A stretch of 64,000 nt of DNA from Fusarium oxysporum f. sp. lycopersici 4287. Taxonomy: Eukaryota > Ascomycota > Sordariomycetes > Hypocreales > Nectriaceae. A program made the position numbers and the translations under genes. Below are positions 1 to 10,648 of the stretch, in pieces (the first letter of the stretch is position 1; each line of letters starts with the position of its first letter). The stretch lies in assembly GCF_000149955.1 (NCBI RefSeq), contig NC_030991.1, positions 3,577,232-3,641,231 of the forward strand, written 5' to 3'. The notes below the pieces were generated by a model, which saw only the letters and a program-made list of their open reading frames with translations, searched no databases and was not told the origin of the DNA.

Positions 1-584
1 ACTGGAAGCTTGACAAAATTATAGGCCTCGATCCTTATATTGACGTTGCTATCGCTATAGCCTTGTCAAAACCTTCAGCGACATCCACGTCGGGCTATGG
101 GACCACCACTGGCATCCGCGTGATGAACTCATGTAAAAGTTTTAATGCCTACTGGCACTACGATCACTCTGCCATCATGCCAGACTACAGCCTGCCGTAC
201 CATCATTACCCATGGTGGTCAGGTAACCCTGTCACTCCCGGGTCGTTTGACAGAAACGAGGTGTGGCGCGGAACAGGCCGTAGCAAACATCGTCGCCATC
301 GGCGTGCCTCGCACACAGGGGCCGTGGCTTATGCGCCAGCCAGCATTTTCTGGAACGTGTACTCCCCAGGGACGTACGTCAGAGTCGAGCCGAGCGCTTA
401 CACGACTCCTCGTCTAGAGGTATTGTAGCCGTCATCCCCTAGTTTGTTGGAAGCTGATGCCGGTGCGTTCACAGATATCTACGCATAGAAGTGTGGCCGG
501 ATTGGCGCGTGGTTGTGTCGGACTGACTTGGTGTGAGGGTGCCCTAGAAAGGTTCTAACAGTTGCCAGCGCTGTTCTGCCATCG
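1..584. other. Left edge, no gene supported
   Basis: Overlapping short open frames occur on both strands, none starting with a convincing ATG context or resembling a known family. The stretch is probably the 3' flank of the kinase gene that ends at 585 on the minus strand. No repeat or RNA gene was seen. Confidence 0.5.
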
Positions 585-2979
585 CTAAGCAATACTATAG
601 GCCTTCTGGTATGTTCGAAGAAACTCTCTCGTTCTAGCATACAGCTTCTCATCCTCTCGTTCCCAAGGCTTATCCTGGGGGAAAACAATCTTCCGTAGTC
701 CTTTCAATAATGGGATAAGTGGATTGTAATAGGCTGTGAAATTATTCGTGATGGTGGCCACAAAAATCGACTCCTTTGTCACTGTTCCCAACTTGAGTTT
801 GGCTAACTCCTCCATATCTGCGTAGTTCCATTTATCAAACTGTGGAACAGCCCTGCTCTTGTCTGGTCCGTCGTAGTGGATGCAAATCCAGAATAACACC
901 CAGAAGAATGACTCGAGATCATGCATAAAAGAATGATGCTCACCCAGGAGCGCCCCAATTGCCATGAAAGCCCGTGTGCCGGTCTTCCCCTTTGCTCCTG
1001 AGGCAACCTCTCGCGACTCTTTGATAGCCAGGTCAAGGTCAATCAAGAAAGAACGCCAGGAGGGATTATCATCCTCGTTGATCATGAGATTGTTGATCGA
1101 GATGTCTCTGTGAAGAAAGCCTGCCTTATACAAAGATTCATGTCCTTCGATGCACCGCTCAAACGCAGCAAGCAGAGCCGACCGGGAGCTCGCCTTGTAG
1201 ATAGGCATCCCGTAGTCTTGGAGAATGACACGCCGATGTACACGATTTGGTAATGAACTGGTGACACTCGTTGAAGACACGGAACAAGATCGCTTGCTAG
1301 AAGGAAGAGGAGCACCAGCTTGGCTAGATGACCGCTTTCTGCTGGCACTGGCGCTGCTGCGACCCTGTCTCGATGTGCCAGACACGACGTTGTTCCGCCG
1401 GATTGGTCGTTCCGGACGGTAGTTCGCAGCTTGCGTAATATCCAGCCCTCTTCGAACATTATTTCGAATGTCATCATCTTCCCCGTCAATCTGGACCGTC
1501 TCGTGGTGATAGTACCGGGCTACGTTAACGACACCCTTGTCAGTCGCCTCACGTAGTAGTTCGCCTTCTTCATCTCGTTCCGGATATTGCCACGAATCCT
1601 TAACGACAAGCAGCATCTCCGGCCGTCCTTCGGGATAGGCTTTCCAACATGTCGTCGCTCGACCAGCTATACAAGGCGCCCGCTGCATCACCTCGTCGAT
1701 GATGATCCGCTCGGTCGAACCATTCCGATTGACTTCGATGAATCGCTCCCCATTTGCCGTCATGATTGTCGGGTCGAACCCTAGCTGCTCCTCGTTGATC
1801 CAGAGAAAGCCAAGGATCGTGCAGACAAACTGACGCCCATCTTTGTTAATGTCGAACTGCTCCGATGCGATGCCACCGAGCCGGTCAAATGCCCATACCC
1901 TCATGAGGGACCCGCAGATGGTAAAGCCCAAGACGAAGCGACGGGTATTCTGCGCAACGAGCACCTCCCTGGCGTACCTCCCCAGATCAAGCCACGAGGC
2001 CTTGTCGGCGGATGGGTTGCTCTTCAGCTCTCCAGGCACCAAGATCTGCGACCAGCAGCACCGCGAGTCTTTCCCAGCACTCGTATCCTTGACAAAACCG
2101 ATGTCCAACTTGCGCTCTCCGGTAGAACCTTGTATTGGCTTATTAGGCTGTGCAAGAGGCCGTCGTCGATGTTGATACGTTGGGATTGACTCGTGGCTGC
2201 CTGCGAACGCCGCTAGTTTGTCGCTGAAGTTGGCAAACCAGCTCAGCACATCATCCTGATTTGCGTCCCTAGGCCATCCCTTCCAACCGTCCTCAAAGAG
2301 TGGGTCGCTGCCTTCCACACATTGCTTGAAGAACGCCTGGGATGCTGCATCAAGACCGGCCACGCCTCCAAAATATGTGTCGTGAAAGCAACGGAGCCCC
2401 ACATACATGGACCCAAGCTCCTTTTTGAGCACGTCGTCTACGTATTTGCGATACTCGGACGAGTTTGCGAAGCTGCTCGTATTGCGCGACCACGGGGTCT
2501 GTTGGAAGGACGAGGCTATCGGTCGAGGAGGGGGGGTGGATTCGGTGACAGCTTCGTAGACTTTATCCCAAATGAGGGTGTCGGCAGGTTTATCGGTAAG
2601 TGATAGCCGTAAAAGAGGTTTGATTCGGTCGAGGTCGACGTCGTCTGAGTTGACGGCAGCATTGAGTCTTGACAGATCGCTCAGGAGATTCTTGCCACTG
2701 CCACTAGATCGGAGCAAGCGAGATGCTCGCAAATTTTGGAGTGCCAGAAGAAGGTCCACGATGAGGTCCTGGAGGCCTACACGACTGTTAGCCGAAAGCG
2801 GCCAGAACCAAAAAACTTCCCAACCAAGTATTACCTTCTTGGCCAAGTTTGTCTATCGAGTCCAGAGCGCAGGAGATACTCGCGCTCTCGCACGCCGAAT
2901 TGAAAGACGCACGGAAGGCATCGAGTTCGTTGCCAATAGGATTGTCCTCAATGATCTTGGACTGCAACTCATCTCTCAT
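585..2979 (-). CDS. FunK1-type fungal protein kinase
   Basis: Fungus-specific protein kinase-like protein of the FunK1 family (Pfam Protein kinase domain of fungal type), expected to be a cytosolic or nuclear kinase; substrates are unknown. I read complement(join(585..2776,2835..2979)), 778 residues. The 58-base intron 2777-2834 has donor GTAATA, branch GGCTAAC and acceptor TGTAG; splicing it joins the ATG at 2979 (MRDELQSKII) to the kinase frame. The open frame starting at 2846 uses TTG and runs through the intron, so it is not the true start. The catalytic loop HRDISINN is near residue 600 and the metal-binding segment reads LIDLDLA near 626, the DLD replacing DFG as usual in this family. 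A serine/arginine-rich linker precedes the C-lobe. No frameshift or internal stop was seen, so this copy looks functional. The C-lobe continues to a normal lysine-rich end. Confidence 0.88.
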
Positions 2980-4134
2980 GGCGGATGGAGAATGTTCGAA
3001 AAGAGCGAACGTCACGTCTGTGGCAAGTCGCGTTCCTAGTCAGCAACTAAATGGAGTAACGGCCGGCAAAGCTTTGATCCGTTATGGTCCGTATTTGGTT
3101 TAGTGAGACCCATTATCTCCGATTGGATGACTAGAACAAGACGAAAAAGGCATGGCAGTATGGCCTATGGGCCTTAGGTAAATACCACGCCAATAGAGAA
3201 TAAGGGCTTTAGTAAATATTGAACAAACATGGCTAACTATCCCTTAAGCAGAATAAAAGAAAAAAAAGAAAAAAAAAATAAGAAGAAAAAAAGACTTCTA
3301 GCTCTGGAGCCAAGTCATTTCTTGCCTAACTGAAAGGCTCCGGATGCGGCTTAGTGAACTGACAAGTGGGGCTTGCCCTGTGATTTGGTCCATACAGATC
3401 GCCTTGGATGAGAAAATACAGTTTCTTCCAGCGAATCTATTGAGAAAGTGTCTCGCCATATTTCAATGTATCTTCTATCCAGTGCATCGCTATGGCTGAA
3501 ACGTAGTGCGCCAAAAATGCTTTTTCTCATTCTTTCCAAACAGAGACGCCAAATTGGGACCCTTCCGGCCCTCATAGATGACATCATCCCGCCGCTTGTC
3601 ATCTCAGGGCCCTTTTGTTTGTTTGTTTGTTTGTTTTTGTTTGTTTGTATATTTTTCGTCTGGGTGGCTGTAACGAAGCCAGATCTCCTACTGGAGCAAA
3701 AGACGTGCTGAGCTAGCTAGGTACAGGGAAACCCCGCTTCCTTCACCATCCAGCATACCAATGGCACAAAAGGTGCTGTATTTCTCAAGCCCGTCACCCG
3801 TCAGCGGGTTCGGGGGCAATCTATTGTCGAACTTTTTCCACCGACCAGAATTCTCTCGCGCATCACTACATCTGCCGACGCAGTCCACAATCTCCAGTAA
3901 CCAAGTTGTAGCTCGTAGTCGACTGTCGCGGCGGCAGGGAAAAACCTCGGGAAGGAATCAGAGGCCGACGGTGCGGCTTGCCTTCAAAGGAGAAAAACCC
4001 ATCGCAATCGGCGTCGTTGATCGGGAGGATGTCGCTACCGATGCCATGGGCATCGTCCTCCGATATCTAAGGCGTTCTGGTTCTGAGGTGCCGCCATTAG
4101 ATCCGACAAAGGTGTTGTCAGAGAAGGCGAACTC
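2980..4134. other. Intergenic, TTTG microsatellite, no supported gene
   Basis: Upstream region of the kinase gene. It contains an A-rich stretch near 3257-3292 and a TTTG microsatellite at 3613-3648. An ATG-initiated frame of 130 codons at 3761-4153 (plus) overlaps the start of the inverted repeat; I recognise nothing in it and give it no gene call. Confidence 0.5.
3613..3648. repeat. (TTTG)n microsatellite
   Basis: Tandem TTTG units with one interrupted unit. Simple sequence repeat with no coding role visible. Confidence 0.85.
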
Positions 4135-4712
4135 TCCAAAATTCCTTCTCTGAAAACTGCTGTTAGGGAGCCGATAGCATCCCCGCAGTTTTGTGTGGTC
4201 GCGTGGCCTGCAGAAAATCCCGCTCCTAACACGGCACTAACAGTGCGTGCCAAGAAAGAATTTTTACAGGGGAGAGTTGATCTCAGGGCCCGGCAGATCG
4301 AATGCGGCAATGTAGGGTAGGAGCAAAGACCGTTCATGATGAGCAATTACAAGCAAAAGTGAGCTCAGTAACGAAATATATAGGATAGTATTTTGGGTCA
4401 AATTGGGCGGCCCGTCAACGTGTTGCGCATTGAATCTTGGATCCGTGTTATGCCGCTGGTTGAAGCTAGGCCTTGCGCCATATCTTTGCGAAGAAGCGTA
4501 GGTTAAAGCACGCTTGAGTGGCTACTTTCCGTACATGCTTTTATCTTCACCTTTTGACCACTGAAGACCAACTCTCTTCTGTAAAAAGTTCTTTCTCTTG
4601 GCACCCGCTGTTAGCGCCCCGCTAAGGCCAAAAAATTTTTACAGGCCGAAATGGCAGCAAAGACAGCTGCGGGGCTAGCGGGGTCTTAACATCTGTCAGC
4701 AGAACGAGATTT
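4135..4712. repeat. Large imperfect inverted repeat, arms of about 140 bp
   Basis: The left arm (about 4135-4287) matches the reverse complement of the right arm (about 4560-4712) over most of its length, with small gaps; the shared core includes CTGTAAAAA, TTCTTTCT and TTGGCAC followed by CTGTTAG. Each arm also contains a shorter palindrome of about 84 bp bounded by TGTTA and TAACA (4608-4691 in the right arm). The centre is about 270 bp of unrelated sequence. This looks like two old copies of a palindromic mobile sequence in opposite orientation, or a fold-back element. No target duplication was found at the outer edges and the arms are clearly diverged. Confidence 0.65.
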
Positions 4713-6740
4713 GTAGAGCTGACCTTTCTTCGTGACGAGTGTCCTCAGCGACACTGAGGGCTGATATAGTGGACTAGGATGCATGATGCCGGGCACAGTA
4801 ACAAGAAGTTATACTATCTAGAAAGGGCTTTGGATGTTTTCAATAGAGGGAAGCCCAAGACGATGAACCAACTTGCACAAGGCACCGAGGCCTTCAGTCT
4901 CCAAGTCCGGGCATCTTATGAGCTCCAGCGCCGTGCAACTCCTCCCAAGCGCGTTGTCTGCCATCCTCCCCACGGCGCATTTGGCCTGTTCCATTGTGGG
5001 ACCAAAATGCTCGTGTAGCGATCCAGTAGCCAACTTCTGCACCGGAGTGAGTCATCATCGCATATGCACAAAGCGCCTTATGAATGACGATAATTTCAGA
5101 ATGACATTTAAAATCAAACGGTGCTACGGAGATACTTGTGAGACTAGCTATGCCGCTCGAACAATATGTAGCTTGGCAGACCTCGAGGGACGAGAGCGGG
5201 GATTGGGAACATGTGAATTCGATGACAACCCGTAGTTCTTGGCCCAGACCCAAACATCAATGCTTCGACGCTCAGAGACCGGGAAACCACGAAATCGTCG
5301 CACCATGTCTTTCGCTTGATGAATCAACTCTGCCCTACCTTGTTGGTTTCATTAAAATTATCTCAGGCGCTTTGAAACCATCCTCGCATACTCTTCCATG
5401 ATTTTACATGGCTGCACCATTCTGAAGGAGTTCTTTTAGATATCGAGAGAAGAAAGTGGAAGGAATTTACATAGTTCATACAGTGTGTGTAATCAGCTAG
5501 GCTGAAACAGATTTTTGATGGCAACTCGTGTGTGCAATCACAGAAGACCAAGAACCCAAGTTGTAAAGAGCAACATCCACACAATGGCTAATGATACAAG
5601 AGTCATACCGCCGATAATCATCTTAGACTATGGCTAGCAGGTCGATTGTTACATTTGGGCCGTTGCCGATTGGGAAGTCAGTTTCTCGGGGGGGAAGCTG
5701 ATTAAAGATACAATATCAAATGTTTCTATACATAGCACCGTGGGAAAGCGACCGGGCCACAAGCAGATAAATCACTATACTACGGGAAGCAGATCGGATG
5801 TAGGTGACTCAGTTTCCTTCCAATAAGTGAAGTGGCCACGCTCTAGGCCCGAGAAAACAAGTCCTCACGTCAATAGGCTCAGAACCGCGTAATCGTCAGT
5901 CGGCCATCACTTGGAGACAACACTGCATGCTCCAGCCTATCAATTTCACTTGACTGCGAGCCACATGATGATTTCTACCATTTAGAAGGCAGCTGTATGG
6001 CGAATGCGGGTTACCGAATATCTGTCATGGCCGCTTTGAGACGGGGCTCGCTGTTGTGTTGTTCGACAGCAGTCACATGTTAAAAACAAACATCCACTGG
6101 CTCGTCGATATATATTCTGTATCTGAAAGAATTTCTTTTAGCAGTAGATATGAGTATTGGGCCAATTAAATGATTTTTTTCATGAATTTGGATTTTCTTT
6201 TCATGGGAGGGGGGTGAGAGGCAGGTGAGAGAGGGGTGAATGGATCATTCCGGTGAGGGCTCATTTTGGACCTGATAATTCGAATGCGAGATCAAGGCTG
6301 TCGCTGAGCGTCGGGACTGGGAGTATCACCAAATGAGGCTAGATAAAAGAATGCACAGTCACATCAGAATGAGAAGTGTGGGGCTAGCCCATTTGATCCA
6401 GTCCGCAGGGTCTGGCTTTCTGCTAGACTATAAGAACTATTTGAGGCACGATCAAATCAAATTCCCAAGTAGCGAATTTAAAAGGAGCCGGAAGCTCCAT
6501 GTTCAGGAAGTACCATAGTACTCCAAAGTTGCGTCATTCATACATTTTCAATATGGCTACTGGTAAAGATTTTGTTTTCTTGGAATCACTTTCATTGACC
6601 TACTTAGGAAAAAACAAGGAGCGGATCGCATTGTCGCCTATTGGATAAGCAGTATGCTAATATGCTAATGTTCCATAGCTAGAACCTTTCCCACCCGAAG
6701 AAAAAGTTGCCGTTACAAAGACGCTACGATAGACTAAACT
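4713..6740. other. Intergenic, no supported gene
   Basis: Several frames of 60 to 120 codons lie on both strands around 4780-5580 and overlap one another; none has a recognised domain. From 5600 to 6740 the sequence is AT-rich, stop-rich and contains nothing I can name. Confidence 0.5.
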
Positions 6741-7928
6741 GAGGAAGAGGAATTTGATGGCGAATCCGGGAGGAGGACGTAAGCCGTTTGTCTATCACGA
6801 TCTTCCTTTGATACTTACGGATCTTAGTTTTGATGTAGAGAAAATCACGTGTCACAAGATTGAGGAAGATGTAATTGCCATTCTCAGCCTTACGGGAGTT
6901 ACCTTTATGACTGACATCTTTTCAGGGTAAACTATCGTTTCTGGTAAAGTGGAAGGACCATGAAGGAGAGACCTGGGAGCCCGTGGAGCATTTCAAGTAA
7001 ATGCTAACTGTACCCATGTTATACCTCGATCTTCCTACTAATATGCCATGTAAGGGGAGTGGGCGAAGGTAGTCTCGACGATTATTACGAGACGATAGGT
7101 GGAAAGATGAACCTCATTGCGAAGTCACACGGCGTCTCCAGGACTAAGACGCCTCCCACAACAACAACAAAAAAAACACTTTGACGAGAAAAAGGAAGCG
7201 GCAGCGAGTCAAAACGGGCAACGCTGATAGTACGAGTGAGACGTCGCCGACTACGGAAAAGGAATTCATTCTTCCTAATGGTTCGTGGGACAATGAGGTC
7301 GAAAGGATTGATGCTTGTTTTGAGGACAGCGATGGAGATGTGATGGTCTATCTTCTCTGGCCTAATGACAAAAAGACTAGGCACAAGAGAAACCTTGACG
7401 TAAAAAGTGTCCACAAAAGGTCACCCGCCACTTTCTCACACCACTGGTTTCTCAGGATTTCTACTGACATGATCTAGCTACTCGATTTCTATGAGAAATA
7501 CGCCAAAGTTCCTCGTGAAGATGAAAATATGCCGGGGGATACTTTGGAAGCGGTTTCATCGCAATCCACGGCAGAGAAGCTGAGTCCTCCTTCTAAGTCA
7601 TAGAAGGGCGAGATCCAAACGATCGTTGACTTTGGGAAGAACGACGCTAGGTTTCTGGAGTTTGTTGTTACCTGGAAAATGGCAAAAAGACCAAACACGA
7701 AGGAGCCGCCACCCAGATGTGTTTGCAAAATGTTCTCTTCCTCCCCTTACTCACACTACTGGCTTGCTAGGTTTTTGTTCGCTAACATGGCTTAGATAAT
7801 TTAATTTCTTTGCAGTCATATCGCATTTAAAGAAGAAGAAGAAGAAGAGGAGGAAGAAGAAGTCACGGAAGATACAGTAGCATGCGGGCGGTTTAAAGCT
7901 GTCACATTCTCGACTTGCACCACCTAGT
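6741..7928 (+). pseudogene. HP1-like chromodomain protein with two chromo-shadow domains, decayed
   Basis: Relic of a heterochromatin protein 1-like gene. Visible exons are 6741-6778, 6828-6870, 6926-6996 and 7055 onward, joined by introns with standard signals. They give a chromodomain (FDVEKITCHKIEED, then FLVKWKDHEGETWEPVEHFK), a linker resembling the HP1 hinge (DDYYETIGGK), and a chromo-shadow domain (GSWDNEVERIDAC to KKCPQK then LLDFYEKY) split by an intron at about 7418-7478. A second chromo-shadow domain follows (GEIQTIVDFGKND, TWKNGKKTKHE, CLQN then a degenerate FYE helix) with an intron at the same place (7732-7795), and then a glutamate-rich tail ending at 7928. Breaks are TAG at 7601-7603 where the first domain has Trp, TAA at 7802-7804, and frame losses at A runs 7169-7176, 7402-7406 and 7676-7679. 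The start codon was not found. A gene with assembly errors is the alternative to a true pseudogene. Confidence 0.8.
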
Positions 7929-8162
7929 CATTATCAAGCAGGAGAAAAAAGGAGGATGACACTTGTGTGAAGCGCACAGAGGTTCCTAGCGGGTTTCCTC
8001 TGATGAATCTTCGGCTATCGATAAGTAGGGATGAGAAGGACGAAAGACTGCCGACGAAGGACTGGCGAGAACGAGTCTCGTGATGGAATTTGCAACTGAA
8101 TTGTACGTACGATTTGGACGCTGCTATCATCAATGTTTATCGCGCAGTTGGCCCAAATCCAT
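7929..8162 (+). other. Possible downstream coding remnant after the HP1-like locus
   Basis: A stop-free plus frame runs from about 7929 to the TGA near 8081 and reads charged sequence (KKEDDTCVKRTEV, RDEKDERLPTKDW). It lacks a start and ends just before the duplicated 146-bp segment. It may be the last part of the HP1-like protein or unrelated sequence; I do not recognise it. Confidence 0.3.
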
Positions 8163-8308
8163 TGTTTTCGCAATAGAGAACAGCAAGCATGTCAGTTGCG
8201 GCTAGGACAGTGATATCAAGGATGATCAGTTCTTTGTTAACAGGGTTGAAAACGGTTCACAACTTGACAGATACTTTATATCTTAGCCTAAGCCTCATCT
8301 ACTACCAT
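8163..8308 (+). repeat. 146-bp dispersed repeat, copy 1
   Basis: Near-identical, collinear match to 20042-20187, from TGTTTTCGC to CTACTACCAT, with only a few substitutions. No terminal inverted repeat or target duplication was seen. One frame reads like decayed coding sequence (DIKDDQFFVN, ENGSQLDR) with the same two TAG codons in both copies, so the duplication came after the stops or the segment is not coding. Confidence 0.85.
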
Positions 8309-9470
8309 CCTTTCATCCTGCGATTGCTATAAAACGATGATTAATATCACTCCAGTCGCTCGTGCCAAAGCGACATCTTCAACAATACCAATTGCTCCGT
8401 TCGCTAAACCCATAGCAATCCAGAGATTCGCTGCAAGTATGACACGAGCACCGGTACAAACAGAAAATGTCTTGAGAAGACTGCTGCCAACTGAAGACTC
8501 TGGGCCATGCCCCAACAGGTTGGCATGAATGGTAATAGTTAGGGTAACTGTACAGTTGTGTCGTTCTATGTGGCTGCCATTGAACTCTTTGGCTTAAAGA
8601 TTGCGTCGAAAAATGCGTGAAGTATCATGGCATGTAGTAACTTCTTCTTAATTCAACTTTAATTGCACTCGCGAGAAAAGAAGGCCTCATTGTCGGATAG
8701 TTGGCTAACCTTTACGAAGTCCTTGGAGAGCATCATGGAAACGAAACTTGAACATCACCCTGGTGTCTCACAACCTCCTTCAACTCGACAGTTCGATGGA
8801 AAGAGTAGTATGCGTTGCGCTTGACGACGTCTACCTTGTCCATGACGATTTTTAGTCACATACAGAGCCTCCATGAAGACATGCGGCAGTTGATGCCCAG
8901 TCATCAAGGAGCAAAACACTGCTACCATCAGAGATAGCTATGCTGGATTCTAGGAAGACTCGTCGCGATCGTTATGAAATGGGATGCCCTCAACCGTACC
9001 ATTCACCTCTCGTCAATAATGATTTGACATCTATGAGCTCGGCTTGGAGACCGATCAGTTCATTACCGTCGACATCCAGTCTGGGTGAGGTGCTTCCGCT
9101 GGTATCATCACGTAGGCGTTGGCCGTGTGCGCACCTCGCATCAACTTGAAGCATACTGAGAATACATTTCGCGCTTACTTTCATAGGTTTCTCTTTTCGG
9201 CCTTCTGTCAGATTGCTAAATGACGGACTTGTTGGTATTAGAGAGTTACTTAACTGTCCTGGCACCCTTCCAGCTTCCTGCCTATGACGGCATCATATCG
9301 CCAACGAGCCGTACCCCTAGCTTCTACAGACTTCCCAACAAGGTGTTTTTTGACCAGACCCATCTGGCCATCTTATCATGGTGCCCGTTCTGTGAGGCAA
9401 ACTCATCTCAGGATTCCCCTCACATTCAACCCTTGTTGTAGGATGGTCTCGTTGTTTGAACCTATATCTC
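8309..9470. other. Intergenic, no supported gene
   Basis: Short frames occur on both strands (for example 8337-8528 plus and 8990-9265 minus). None has a recognisable domain. This is the 3' flank of the C2H2 gene. Confidence 0.45.
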
Positions 9471-10022
9471 TCACCGACCTGCTACTGAAAGCCGACATTG
9501 CCTCCTATGGCGCGTCATATTGCTGCGTACACTAGAAGCCATACGGCACCCATCATTGGGGCACTTGAAGGGCTTCTCTCCAGTATGGGAGCGGCAATGA
9601 ATCTTGAGACTGCTAGGTCGGCTGAAGGCTTTGTTGCACGTCGGACAGGTGTGTTTATCCTTTCTTGGATAGAGCGCACATGGCAGATGGTGCCTATGTT
9701 GCTGCAGATACGCTCCGGACAGAGCAGGTGCTGATATACTCGCTGGTTGGGGAGGGCGTTGGGAGTATGGGTTCATCTCCGGTGCCTGAACGGTAGGAGA
9801 CATTTGTGCTGCTGGGTTGGCGTGTTCTGCGTGATGTCGTCGTTGAGGACGCGGAGCAAGAACAGGGGGTGTCGCTCGAGGAATAGCTGTTATCGACGCT
9901 TGAGAGTGCGCACCAGCTTCGAATCGTGACGTGGTCTCGCAACATAACGGTCTTGGTGCCGAGCCTGAGCCCGACTGGCGTGATGATTTCGCTGGAGCTT
10001 CGAATGAAGCATCTGTGCTCAT
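9471..10022 (-). CDS. C2H2 zinc-finger transcription factor
   Basis: Probable nuclear DNA-binding regulator with two adjacent C-terminal fingers. Finger 1 is C-x2-C-x12-H-x3-H (CPTCNKAFSRPSSLKIH), then the linker TGEKPF, then finger 2 of C-x4-C-x12-H-x3-C type (CPNDGC to HRRQC). The N-terminal two thirds are proline, serine and glutamine-rich, starting with MSTDASFEA after a PPTPP stretch. I chose the ATG at 10022 (183 residues). The frame stays open to 10055 without an ATG. A better-looking start at 10084 (MAEMDQSGP) is out of frame by one base, so either the real gene has an unrecognised splice or one base is missing near 10056-10058. A decayed paralogue lies at 27391-27770. The hAT insertion point is 285 bp upstream of 10022, probably in the promoter region. 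Confidence 0.72.
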   Translation of the reverse strand: MSTDASFEAPAKSSRQSGSGSAPRPLCCETTSRFEAGAHSQASITAIPRATPPVLAPRPQRRHHAEHANPAAQMSPTVQAPEMNPYSQRPPQPASISAPALSGAYLQQHRHHLPCALYPRKDKHTCPTCNKAFSRPSSLKIHCRSHTGEKPFKCPNDGCRMASSVRSNMTRHRRQCRLSVAGR

Positions 10023-10298
10023 CGGAGGCGTGGGAGGAAGTCCGCGCAGCGACAATTTGGCCCACTCTGATCCATCTCGGCCATGGCTACATGAAGAGTG
10101 AGCAACTATGAGAATGTAAGTGAATCAGCCACATATGGAGCTAGTAGCGTCACTGACCTTCGAAGGGAGGACAATGTTGCCTTGAAGTCGGAGAGGACTT
10201 GTTTAAAGGTGAGCCAGCATCGGCCAAATCTAGGAGGTTCGAGATCGAGGGCAGAGAGCACCTTTGGTCCTCCATGCGGGTCGAAGGAGACTGATACA

Positions 10299-10306
10299 GG
10301 TAGAGC
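10299..10306. repeat. hAT target-site duplication, left
   Basis: GGTAGAGC immediately precedes the transposon terminus and is repeated exactly at 13302-13309. Eight-base duplications are the hallmark of hAT insertion. Confidence 0.93.
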
Positions 10307-10316
10307 CAGGGTCCAA

Positions 10317-10470
10317 ATCCATACCACGAAATCCACATATGGATCCATAATGTGGATCCATATCCATTCCATTCCATTCCACGTAGGCTTCAGCTTTTCC
10401 ACATCCACGCCACGGAACCCCTTCCACATGTTCCACATGTGGAAATTGTGGAAAGGAATGGAAATTTAGG
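10317..10470. repeat. hAT left subterminal repeat region
   Basis: Clustered copies of TGGATCCAT, CATTCC and TTCCACAT, partly palindromic (for example ATGTTCCACATGTGGAA). Such subterminal motifs usually bind hAT transposase; binding here is inferred. The right end carries the same motif types. Confidence 0.7.
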
Positions 10471-10648
10471 TGGGGTTTGAAAATACCTGGATTTCCTTGT
10501 GAAATAGCGCATACCCTAAGTACTTTCCATAGCCAATAACAACGCAATAGCAACAATTTTCCACTCCGTTTTACCCGTACACAAAGTTCAAACAAGTCTA
10601 TTCTAGGAGGGTTTACTATTACTCACGCCCTGACTACTCCAAACCGAA

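Noticed and set aside
1843..2603. Plus-strand open frames across the kinase gene
   Set aside because: Antisense shadows of the minus-strand FunK1 coding sequence.
3761..4153. ATG frame of 130 codons
   Set aside because: No family, and it runs into the inverted-repeat arm.
4894..5253. Minus frame of 119 codons overlapping plus frame 4873-5235
   Set aside because: Frames on both strands are equally open; no domain or start context decides between them.
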